A stretch of 64,000 bases of DNA from contig NZ_WJIF01000002.1 in the NCBI RefSeq assembly GCF_009647605.1, positions 574,998 through 638,997 on the forward strand. Reading direction: 5' to 3'. Below the pieces are notes generated by a model, which saw only the letters and a list, made by a program, of their open reading frames with translations, ran no database searches and was not told where the DNA came from. Shown here in pieces: positions 41,529 through 48,625 of the stretch; positions within the stretch are counted from its first letter, which is position 1; every line of letters begins with the position of its first letter. The position numbers and the translations under genes are program-made. This DNA is from Agromyces agglutinans. Lineage in GTDB: Bacteria; Actinomycetota; Actinomycetes; Actinomycetales; Microbacteriaceae.

Positions 41529-43418
41529 TCAGCGCGGCCCGGCCGTCGGACCGTCCTCGCCGTGCTCGGGGATCTCGGGGTCGTCGTGCCCCGACAGCGG
41601 ATCGGTGTCGACCACGCGTTCGATGTCGTCGATCGCGACCTCGTCGTCGGCGCGCGCCTCGGCGGCGAGGGCCGCCGGGCTCGCCGACCTCGGTCGGTCG
41701 ATGCCCTCGTGCGTGGTCGCGCCGGGTCCGGTGCGGAACCGCCGTTGCAGGCCCCGCATCCACCGAGGCCCGCGCCCGAGTGCGCCGAGTTCGGACTGCT
41801 GCTCGACCTCGAGGCCGTAGTACTCGCCGATCGTGTCGAGGAACTTCGCCCGCTCGGCCTTCGCGTACGCGCGCCGCTCGCGGGCGAACGCGACCCAGGT
41901 CGACCAGCAGATGAGCAGCATCACGATGCTGAACGGCAGGGCGAAGATGATCGCCGCGGTCTGCAGGGCGGTGAGGCCGCCCGCCACGAGCAGCGCGATC
42001 GCGAGGATCGCGGTGACCGCGACGAAGAACGCGCGCACCCACCGCCTCGGGTCGAGCCGCCCGCCGGTCGCGATCATGCCCATCACCAGGGCGCCGGAGT
42101 CGGCAGAGGTGATGAAGAAGACGGCGATCAGCAGGATGACCCCGATCGTGAGGACCGGGGTGCCGGGGATGAACTGCAGCAGCTGGAACAGCGCGCCCTG
42201 CAGGTCGACCCCGCCGTCGGCGGTTGTCATCGAGCCGGGATCGCGCAGCTCGACGGCGAGCGCCGATCCGCCGAGCACCGCGAACCACAGGATGCCGATC
42301 AGCGTCGGCACGATGATGACGCCCGCGACGAACTCGCGCACGGTCCGGCCGCGCGAGATGCGCGCGATGAAGATGCCCACGAACGGGGCCCACGAGATCC
42401 ACCAGCCCCAGTAGAACGACGTCCAGGCGGCCTGCCACGCTTCGCCGGCCGCGCCCTGGAACGCGCTGACGTTGAAGGAGAGCCCGACGAAGCCCTGCAC
42501 GTACGCGCCGATCGACTGCACGAACTCGCGCAGGAGGAACTCGGTCTCGCCGAACACCAGCACGTAGACGACGAGCAGCCCGGCGAGCACCAGGTTCGTG
42601 GTCGACAGCCACTTCATGCCCTTCGTCACGCCGGAGAGCACCGAGCCGAGCACCGCGAGCGAGATGACCAGGATGATGACGATCTGCACGGTCTCGGTCG
42701 GCTCGACGAGTCCGGCCGAATGCAGGCCCGCGCTGATCTGCAGCACGCCGAGCCCGAGCGAGGTCGCGACGCCGAAGAGCGTGCCGACCAGCGCGATCAC
42801 GTCGATCGCGTGGCCCCAGCCGCCCTCGACGCGCTTGCCGAGCAGCGGCTCGAGGGTCCACCGGATCGAGATGGGCCGCCGGCGCCGATGGATGGCGTAG
42901 GCGAGCGCGAGGCCCACCACGACGTAGATCGACCAGGCGTGCACGCCCCAGTGCAGGTACGTCTGGCTGAGCGCGGCCTGCGCGAGCTGCTCGGGCGTGC
43001 CCTCGAGGCCCGGCCGGGGCGACACGAAGTGGCTGAGCGGTTCGCTCACGCCGTAGAACACGAGCCCGATGCCCATGCCGGCGGCGAACAGCAGCGAGAA
43101 CCATGAGAACCGGCTGAACTCGGGTTCGTCGTCCTCGCGACCGAGTCGGATGTCGCCGAACCGGCTGAACCCGGTGAACAGCGCGAACGCGACGAAGAAC
43201 GCCGCGATGAGGACGTAGTACCAGTTGAACGCGTTCACGATGCCCGCCTGCACGGCGCCGAAGAACGTCTCGGCGAGATCGGGCGCCAGCATCGTGAACC
43301 CCGCGAACGCGATGACCACGATCGCGGCGGGCCAGAAGACCCAGCGCTGCACCGGTGGCAGGCGCTTGGGTTCAGGAGGTGCGGTGGTTCCGGTCGAGTC
43401 TGCGGCGGGCTCGCTCAT
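41529..43418 (-). CDS. BCCT family betaine/choline/carnitine transporter
   Basis: A 629-residue secondary transporter with twelve membrane segments. Diagnostic segments: FSWFSLLFAAGMGIGLVFYGVSEPLSHF, HWGVHAWSIYVVVGLALAYAIHRRRRPISIRW, and the Trp-rich FYWGWWISWAPFVGIFIARISRGRTVREF that marks BCCT proteins. An unusually long, acidic C-terminal tail of ~110 residues ends DTDPLSGHDDPEIPEHGED, plausibly an osmosensing or regulatory domain as in BetP. Start ATG 43418 lies 7 bases after TACCGT; a longer start (43427) lies inside that box. Substrate likely glycine betaine or a related osmolyte. Confidence 0.93.
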   Translation of the reverse strand: MSEPAADSTGTTAPPEPKRLPPVQRWVFWPAAIVVIAFAGFTMLAPDLAETFFGAVQAGIVNAFNWYYVLIAAFFVAFALFTGFSRFGDIRLGREDDEPEFSRFSWFSLLFAAGMGIGLVFYGVSEPLSHFVSPRPGLEGTPEQLAQAALSQTYLHWGVHAWSIYVVVGLALAYAIHRRRRPISIRWTLEPLLGKRVEGGWGHAIDVIALVGTLFGVATSLGLGVLQISAGLHSAGLVEPTETVQIVIILVISLAVLGSVLSGVTKGMKWLSTTNLVLAGLLVVYVLVFGETEFLLREFVQSIGAYVQGFVGLSFNVSAFQGAAGEAWQAAWTSFYWGWWISWAPFVGIFIARISRGRTVREFVAGVIIVPTLIGILWFAVLGGSALAVELRDPGSMTTADGGVDLQGALFQLLQFIPGTPVLTIGVILLIAVFFITSADSGALVMGMIATGGRLDPRRWVRAFFVAVTAILAIALLVAGGLTALQTAAIIFALPFSIVMLLICWSTWVAFARERRAYAKAERAKFLDTIGEYYGLEVEQQSELGALGRGPRWMRGLQRRFRTGPGATTHEGIDRPRSASPAALAAEARADDEVAIDDIERVVDTDPLSGHDDPEIPEHGEDGPTAGPR

Positions 43419-43425
43419 GCCGCCC

Positions 43426-43431
43426 ACGGTA
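43426..43431 (-). promoter_or_regulatory. Putative -10 box (TACCGT), leaderless promoter
   Basis: TACCGT on the minus strand, 7 bases before ATG 43418. Confidence 0.45.
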
Positions 43432-43442
43432 CTCCGCGGCGG

Positions 43443-43928
43443 TCAGACGGTGACGTCGCCGGGCGACGGCGGTGCGTCGCCGGGCACGCCGTCGGGATGC
43501 CACGCCGGCAGCATGGGCCATTCGGCGCCGGCGCCGGCCGCGATGAAGGCGGCCCAGGCGTAGGCCATCAGCAGGATGGTCGCGGCCCCGAGCACGGCGC
43601 CGAGGAGCCCGGCGCCGGCGCCCAGCGGCGAGGGCGGATCGTCGCCGGTGCGATCTGCGTCGCCGGTCGCGACGTCGTCGGCACCGGCTTCGGATGCCTC
43701 GTGCGGCCGCCCGCGGCGCAGCCGGAGCCATCCGATCGCGCCGAACCAGATCGCGAGCGCGCCGAAGCCGGCGATCCAGGCGATGCCTGCGGGGCGGGTC
43801 CAGAGGGGTGCCGCGACCGCGAACACGAACGCGCCGACACCGAGCACCAGGCCGGTCCAGGCCATGAGGGTCGACCAGCCGGGGCCGTCGGCGGCTCCGC
43901 CGCCCCAGACCGGCGGTTCGCCGCTCAT
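43443..43928 (-). CDS. Small hypothetical membrane protein
   Basis: A 161-residue protein with three hydrophobic segments (LMAWTGLVLGVGAFVFAVAAPL ~21-42; AGIAWIAGFGALAIWFGAIGWLRL ~47-70; LGAGAGLLGAVLGAATILLMAYAWAAF ~102-128), a charged loop rich in Asp/Glu between the second and third, and a Pro-rich tail. The layout resembles the DUF4190 group of small membrane proteins. It has no ribosome site of its own; its ATG overlaps the TGA of an 8-codon upstream ORF (MTTRVCAR). The next gene downstream, the BCCT transporter, has its own promoter. Confidence 0.75.
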   Translation of the reverse strand: MSGEPPVWGGGAADGPGWSTLMAWTGLVLGVGAFVFAVAAPLWTRPAGIAWIAGFGALAIWFGAIGWLRLRRGRPHEASEAGADDVATGDADRTGDDPPSPLGAGAGLLGAVLGAATILLMAYAWAAFIAAGAGAEWPMLPAWHPDGVPGDAPPSPGDVTV

Positions 43929-43951
43929 CGGGCGCAGACTCGGGTCGTCAT
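43925..43951 (-). CDS. Putative leaderless 8-residue leader peptide MTTRVCAR
   Basis: On the minus strand ATG 43951 encodes MTTRVCAR and its TGA overlaps the ATG of the membrane-protein gene (CGATGA). The ATG lies 7 bases after a TAGCGT -10 box, so it would be the very 5' end of the mRNA. A single Cys codon and the coupled stop suggest a translational sensor or coupling device. It is too short to support by coding statistics. Confidence 0.5.
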   Translation of the reverse strand: MTTRVCAR

Positions 43952-43958
43952 GCTCTCG

Positions 43959-43964
43959 ACGCTA
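43959..43964 (-). promoter_or_regulatory. Putative -10 box (TAGCGT) for the leader peptide and membrane gene
   Basis: TAGCGT on the minus strand, 7 bases before ATG 43951. Confidence 0.5.
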
Positions 43965-44020
43965 CCGGTGTCCCGGCTCTGCTCGCGCGGTCCCTCCCCG
44001 CTTGCCCCGCCGCCCTGGCG

Positions 44021-44100
44021 ACGATTCAGGAAGATCTCGATGACACGCCGGGTGACGCGCGATCGTCCGCGGCGCGTCGACCGATTCTTCCTGAACTGCG
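44021..44100. repeat. Intergenic inverted repeat, copy B of a dispersed family
   Basis: TTCAGGAAGA (44025-44034) and TCTTCCTGAA (44086-44095) are perfect 10-base arms with a 51-base spacer containing TGACACGCCG at 44041-44050. The right arm extends to TTCCTGAACTGCG, one base different from copy A at 2705-2793. No gene is supported in 43965-44212. Confidence 0.65.
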
Positions 44101-44104
44101 GGGC

Positions 44105-44203
44105 GCGGTGAAGGCGAGCGGGGCGGGGTGAGGGCGGGCGGGGCGCGGTGAGGCGAGCGGGGTGCGGTGAAGGCGAGCGGGGCGCGGTGGAGGCGGGCGG
44201 GGC
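44105..44203. repeat. Tandem repeat, five units of 19-20 bases
   Basis: Unit GCGGTGAAGGCGAGCGGGGC at 44105, with copies at 44125, 44145 (19 bases), 44164 (identical to the first) and 44184. It ends 9 bases from the stop of the downstream-reading LacI gene. GC-rich, non-coding in context. Confidence 0.85.
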
Positions 44204-44212
44204 GCTGACGGC

Positions 44213-45247
44213 TCAGCGCCGCGCGACGGTCGAGCCGCGGATCACGAGCCGCACGGGCAGGTGGTGCACGCCCGCACCGGGCTCGGCGCCGTCGGTGCGC
44301 TCGATCGCCTCGAAGATGCGCATCGCGGCCGTGCGGCCCAGCTGCTGCAGGTTCGCGTCGATGCTCGTGAGCTCGGGGCGGGAGTTCGTGGCCAGCACCT
44401 CCCAGTTGTCGTAGCCGATGACGGCGACGTCTTCGGGCACGCGCTTGCCGAGGTCGCGCAGCGTGTCGAGCACACCGCGCGCGATCTGGTCGCTGCCGCA
44501 GACGATGCCGTCGACGTCGGGGTGCTGCGCGAGCAGCATCGCCGAGGCGTCGCGGCCCCAGTGCTCCGACCAGGTCGAGAAGCGCACGTCGCCGACCAGC
44601 TCGAGGCCGGCGTCGGCGAGCGCGGCGCGCACGCCGATCGCACGGTCTTGTGCGGCGGCGTACTCGGGATCGCCCGTGATGTGGGCGATGCGCGTGCGCC
44701 CGCAGGCCAGCAGGTGCTCGACGGCGAGCCGCCCGCCCGCCACGTTGTCGGGTGTGACCGAGACATCCGTCGGGTCGTCGGACGGCGCGTACGCGTAGAC
44801 GACCGGCACCGGCAGGTCGTGCCCGAGCGATGGCCGTGGGTCGGTCTGGCGGCCCACGACGATGATGCCGTCGACACGACGGTTGAGCAGCGCCTTCAGG
44901 TGGTGCTGCTCGCGGATGGCGTCGCCGCGCGCGTCGCAGAGGAAGACGTTGACCTGGCCGGCGCCGAACGCGTCTTCGGCGCCCATGAGGATCGGGATGA
45001 CGAACCGGCCCTCGAGGTCGCTCGTGAGCAGGCCGACGGTGCCGGTGCGCCCGGCGATGAGGCTGCGCGCGAGCTGGTTCGGGGTGAACGAGAGTTCCTC
45101 GGCGGCGCGCATGACGCGTTCGCGAGTGGCCGGGGCGACCTGGTCGCGCCCGTTGATCGCCTTCGACGCGGTCGCGAGCGAGACCCCGGCGGCGCGGGCG
45201 ACGTCGCTCAGCGTGGCCGCTCGCGCGGCCCCGTCGGCTCGAGCCAT
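44213..45247 (-). CDS. LacI family transcriptional regulator of the GH127 locus
   Basis: A 344-residue repressor. The LacI HTH is ATLSDVARAAGVSLATASKAINGRDQVAPATRERVMRAAEELSFTPNQLARSLIAGRTGTVGLL, with hinge helix SFTPNQLARSL; the periplasmic-binding-like sugar domain follows (LLNRRVDGIIVVGRQ, DNVAGGRLAVEHLLACGRTRIAHITG, DGIVCGSDQIARGVLDTLRDLGKRVPEDVAVIGYDNWEVL). ATG 45247 is chosen for its GGGGAGGAC site; ATG 45268 is an alternative. It is divergent from the sugar ABC operon with a palindrome CCGAAAGGCCTTTCGG at the operon promoter, so it is almost certainly its repressor. Confidence 0.92.
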   Translation of the reverse strand: MARADGAARAATLSDVARAAGVSLATASKAINGRDQVAPATRERVMRAAEELSFTPNQLARSLIAGRTGTVGLLTSDLEGRFVIPILMGAEDAFGAGQVNVFLCDARGDAIREQHHLKALLNRRVDGIIVVGRQTDPRPSLGHDLPVPVVYAYAPSDDPTDVSVTPDNVAGGRLAVEHLLACGRTRIAHITGDPEYAAAQDRAIGVRAALADAGLELVGDVRFSTWSEHWGRDASAMLLAQHPDVDGIVCGSDQIARGVLDTLRDLGKRVPEDVAVIGYDNWEVLATNSRPELTSIDANLQQLGRTAAMRIFEAIERTDGAEPGAGVHHLPVRLVIRGSTVARR

Positions 45248-45280
45248 GTCGTCCTCCCCGGTCGGCATCCTGCATCTGAA

Positions 45281-45286
45281 ACGCTA
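45281..45286 (-). promoter_or_regulatory. Putative -10 box (TAGCGT) for the lacI gene
   Basis: TAGCGT on the minus strand, 34 bases before ATG 45247; back-to-back with the operon promoter at 45300-45329. Confidence 0.45.
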
Positions 45287-45299
45287 TCGGAATCCGTCC

Positions 45300-45346
45300 T
45301 TGACGGTCGAAGCATCCACAGAGTAGCGTGCCGAAAGGCCTTTCGG
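45300..45346 (+). promoter_or_regulatory. Promoter and LacI operator of the GH127 sugar operon
   Basis: TTGACG (45300-45305), 18-base spacer, TAGCGT (45324-45329), then the perfect palindrome CCGAAAGGCCTTTCGG (45331-45346) over the expected start of transcription. This is a textbook repressor-blocks-promoter layout. A further half-site TTTCGG follows at 45351-45356. Confidence 0.8.
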
Positions 45347-45456
45347 AAGGTTTCGGATCGCAGCGCCTCCTCGCGATCGCGACCAGTGCACCCGAGCGGC
45401 CGTGCAATCGCAGACCCGGGCCCACGGCCCGCTCAACGACGAGCAAGGAGACACAG

Positions 45457-46752
45457 ATGACCCGCACCATCCGCCGGGGTACGCGAGCGCTCGCGCTGCT
45501 CGCTGCCGGCGCGCTCACCATCGGCCTCGCCGCCTGCGCCTCCGGCGACGGCGAAGAGGCATCCAGCCTCGCCGACGCCGGTGCCGAGGGCGTCGACGAC
45601 GGCTCGACGCTCACCCTCTGGACCCGGGCCCCGCTCGAGAAGCAGGCCAACCTGCTCGTCGACGCGTACAACGAGTCGCACGAGAACCAAGTCGAGCTCA
45701 CGGTCGTGCCCAACGACGACTACGTCGCGAAGGTCGGCGCGGCCGCCGGCTCGAACGGCCTGCCCGACCTGTTCGCCGCCGACATCGTGTACGTGCCCAA
45801 CTGGGTGCAGCAGGGCCTCTTCCAGGACCTGACCGCCAACATCGACGGCCTCGACTTCAAAGACGAGATCAACCAGGGCCACCTCTCGGCCGGCACCTAC
45901 GAGGGCGACGAGTACGTGCTGCCGTTCGTGCTCGACCTCTCGATGCTGTTCTGGAACAAGGAACTCGCGACCGAGGCCGGCCTCGACGCCGAGGCCGGCC
46001 CCGCCGACCTCGCCGAGTTCGCCGAGTGGGCCAAGGCCATCCAGGGGCTGAACAAGCCCGACACCTACGGCACCGCGACGGGCCTCAACTGCGGCGGATG
46101 CCTCGTCTTCACCTGGTTCCCGAGCGTCTGGGCCGACGGCGAGGAGGTGCTCAGCGACGACGGCACCGAGTCGCTGCTCGCGAGCGACACCGCGAAGGAG
46201 GTGTACGCCACGTGGAAGGACCTCTGGGACTCGGGTGCCGTGCTGCCCGCGTCGCAGGACGAAGCGGGCCCGACCTGGACCGCCGCGTTCACCGAGGGCA
46301 AGGTCGGCCTCATGCCGTACCCGGCGACCCTGCTCTCGTCGACGCCGTTCGACGTCGGCGTCGCCGGCATCCCCGGCCCGAACGGCGGCGGCTCGACGTT
46401 CGTCGGCGGTGACGGCATCGGCGTCTCGAAGGACTCGAAGAAGGCCGCGCAGGCGTGGAACTTCCTCAACTGGATGATGTCGGAGGATGCGCAGGTCGGC
46501 GTCCTCGCCAAGAACAACGACGTCGTCTCGCGCGCCGACCTCGCGACGAACGAGTACTCCGAGCAGGACCCGCGCCTGATCACGATCAACGAGGTCGCCG
46601 CGAACGGCGACACCCCGGTCGCGATCAACTTCCAGCAGGCGTTCAACGCGCCGTCGAGCCCGTGGCTGACGCTCGTGCGCAACGCGGTGCTGGGCGACGG
46701 CGAGACCGTCGACGCCGACAACGACGAGATCACGGCGGTGCTCCAGCAGTGA
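45457..46752 (+). CDS. Sugar ABC transporter substrate-binding lipoprotein (GH127 locus)
   Basis: A 431-residue family-1 solute-binding protein. Lipoprotein signal with lipobox GLAAC, then GSTLTLWTRAPLEKQANLLVDAYNESHENQVELTVVPNDDYVAKVGAAAGSNGLPDLFAADIVYVPNWV and later WTAAFTEGKVGLMPYPATLL, GGDGIGVSKDSKKAAQAWNFLNWMMSEDAQ. Anchored outside, it captures the oligosaccharide. GCAAGGAGA precedes ATG 45457; the leader from the promoter is ~120 bases. First gene of a four-gene operon. Confidence 0.93.
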   Translation: MTRTIRRGTRALALLAAGALTIGLAACASGDGEEASSLADAGAEGVDDGSTLTLWTRAPLEKQANLLVDAYNESHENQVELTVVPNDDYVAKVGAAAGSNGLPDLFAADIVYVPNWVQQGLFQDLTANIDGLDFKDEINQGHLSAGTYEGDEYVLPFVLDLSMLFWNKELATEAGLDAEAGPADLAEFAEWAKAIQGLNKPDTYGTATGLNCGGCLVFTWFPSVWADGEEVLSDDGTESLLASDTAKEVYATWKDLWDSGAVLPASQDEAGPTWTAAFTEGKVGLMPYPATLLSSTPFDVGVAGIPGPNGGGSTFVGGDGIGVSKDSKKAAQAWNFLNWMMSEDAQVGVLAKNNDVVSRADLATNEYSEQDPRLITINEVAANGDTPVAINFQQAFNAPSSPWLTLVRNAVLGDGETVDADNDEITAVLQQ

Positions 46753-47651
46753 GCACCGTCGCCCGCGGCGCCGGGCGGGTCACCCCCGCCCGGCGCCGCA
46801 GCGCCCTCACCGGCTGGCTCTTCGCCCTGCCGACGGCGCTGTTCGTGCTGCTGCTGTTCGTGCTGCCGCTGGCGCTCGTGCTGCAGATGTCGGCCAGCGA
46901 CTGGCCGCTGCTGGCCGGCAACCAGGGCTGGAACCTGCCGGAGAACTACGAGGACGCGGTCTCGAACCGGTTCTTCCTGGATTCGGTCTGGTTCACCCTG
47001 AAGTACACGGTGCTGACGACGGTCATCCTGCTCGCCCTGAGCCTGGGGCTCGCGATGCTCGTACAGGAGTCCACTCGCTGGAAGGGATTCCTGCGGACCG
47101 CGTTCCTCGTGCCGAGCGCCCTCGGCCTGGCATCCGCGTCGCTGCTGTTCTACGTGCTGTACTCGCCGATCGCGGGCCCCTTCGCGGACCTGATGGCGTC
47201 GTGGGGCATCACGTTCCTCGGCACACCCGACGGTGCGCTGTGGTCGACCATCTTCCTGATCGTCTGGCGGTACGCGGGCTTCTACATGCTGCTCATGCTG
47301 GTGGGTCTGCAGGGCATCCCCGACGACGTGTACGAGGCGGCCCGCATCGACGGGGCATCCCGCTGGCAGACCTTCCGCAGCGTGACCATCCCGCTGCTGC
47401 GCCCGACCCTCGCGCTGACCACCGTGCTGTGCGTCACCGGATCGCTGCTCGCGTTCGAGCAGTTCTACATCCTCACCAAGGGCGGGCCCGACAACTCGAC
47501 GATCACGATCGTGCAGCTCATCTACAGCGTCGCGTTCCAGGGGCAGAACGACCTCGGCGTCGCCGGCGCGCTCTCGGTGATCGTGCTGCTCGCGCTCGTC
47601 GTGATCAACATCGCGCAGATCCGCGCGTTCAACCGGAAGGCGGAGGACTGA
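46749..47651 (+). CDS. Sugar ABC transporter permease, MalF-type (GH127 locus)
   Basis: A 300-residue permease with six membrane segments. GWLFALPTALFVLLLFVLPLALVLQMSASDWP opens it; the EAA coupling loop is YEAARIDGASRWQTFRSVTIPLLRPTL, contacting the ATPase. GTG 46749 overlaps the stop of the binding-protein gene (GTGA), so translation is coupled. It works with the next permease and a missing, presumably shared, ATPase. Confidence 0.93.
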   Translation: MSTVARGAGRVTPARRRSALTGWLFALPTALFVLLLFVLPLALVLQMSASDWPLLAGNQGWNLPENYEDAVSNRFFLDSVWFTLKYTVLTTVILLALSLGLAMLVQESTRWKGFLRTAFLVPSALGLASASLLFYVLYSPIAGPFADLMASWGITFLGTPDGALWSTIFLIVWRYAGFYMLLMLVGLQGIPDDVYEAARIDGASRWQTFRSVTIPLLRPTLALTTVLCVTGSLLAFEQFYILTKGGPDNSTITIVQLIYSVAFQGQNDLGVAGALSVIVLLALVVINIAQIRAFNRKAED

Positions 47652-48625
47652 TGTCGACGACCGCGCCGCGCCGCTCGCGCGATCCGTTCGCGGATGCCCC
47701 GCCCACCGACTCGACGGTCGCGGTCGTCGCGCCGCAGCACCGAGGGCGCGCCCGCGGTGCCGGCGGCCGTCGCGGCGGAGCCGGCGGGCGCACCCGGCCG
47801 ACCACCTTCGCGGGCATCGCCCTGCGCACGCCGTACTGGGTGCTGACCGCGGGCCTCGCGCTGATCTTCCTCTACCCGCTCATCTGGACCGCGATCTCGT
47901 CGGTCTCGCCGCTCGCGGGCACCAACCAGGTCGACGGCTGGGGCCTCGGCAACTACGTCACGCTCGCGAACTATCAGGCGGGCATCTGGGTGTACCTGTT
48001 CAACTCGCTGTTCGTGTCGCTGCTGACGGTGGCGCTCACGCTCGGCATCTCGCTGCTCGGCGGGTACGCGTTCGCCAGGTTCCGCTTCCCCGGCAAGGAC
48101 CTGCTGTTCCTGTCGACGCTCGCGATCCTGATGGTGCCGTACGCGACGCTGCTGATCCCGCTGTACGTGCTGCTGAACGCGGTGGGCCTCTCGAACTCGC
48201 TGGTCGGGGTCGCGCTGGTGCTCACGATGTTCCAGCTGCCGTTCTCGATGTTCATGATGCGCATCTCGTTCGAGTCGATTCCCCGCGAGATGGACGAGGC
48301 GGCGATGGTCGACGGCTGCACCGCCTGGAGCGTGCTCTGGCGCGTCCTGGTGCCTGCCGTGAAACCGGGCCTGATCACGGTCGGCCTGTTCGCCTTCCTC
48401 GCCGCGTGGAACGACTTCATGGCCCCGCTGATCCTGATCACCGATTCGAACCGGATGACCCTGCCCCTCGCGATCTCGAACCTGCGCGGGCAGGTGCAGG
48501 GCGTCGTCGACTACGGCGCGACCGAGGCGGGCGTCGTCGTGCTGGCACTGCCGTGCATCCTGCTGTTCCTGATCCTCCAACGCCACTACGTGCGCGGCTT
48601 CATGTCGGGCGCCTTCAAGGGATGA
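47651..48625 (+). CDS. Sugar ABC transporter permease, MalG-type (GH127 locus)
   Basis: A 324-residue permease. An N-terminal ~60-residue Arg/Gly-rich cytoplasmic extension (RGRARGAGGRRGGAGGRTRP) precedes six membrane segments (TPYWVLTAGLALIFLYPLIWTAISSVSP); the EAA loop is MDEAAMVDGCTAWSVLWRVLVPAVKPGL. Its ATG overlaps the TGA of the previous gene (TGATG). The basic extension is longer than usual for MalG-type proteins. Confidence 0.93.
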   Translation: MSTTAPRRSRDPFADAPPTDSTVAVVAPQHRGRARGAGGRRGGAGGRTRPTTFAGIALRTPYWVLTAGLALIFLYPLIWTAISSVSPLAGTNQVDGWGLGNYVTLANYQAGIWVYLFNSLFVSLLTVALTLGISLLGGYAFARFRFPGKDLLFLSTLAILMVPYATLLIPLYVLLNAVGLSNSLVGVALVLTMFQLPFSMFMMRISFESIPREMDEAAMVDGCTAWSVLWRVLVPAVKPGLITVGLFAFLAAWNDFMAPLILITDSNRMTLPLAISNLRGQVQGVVDYGATEAGVVVLALPCILLFLILQRHYVRGFMSGAFKG

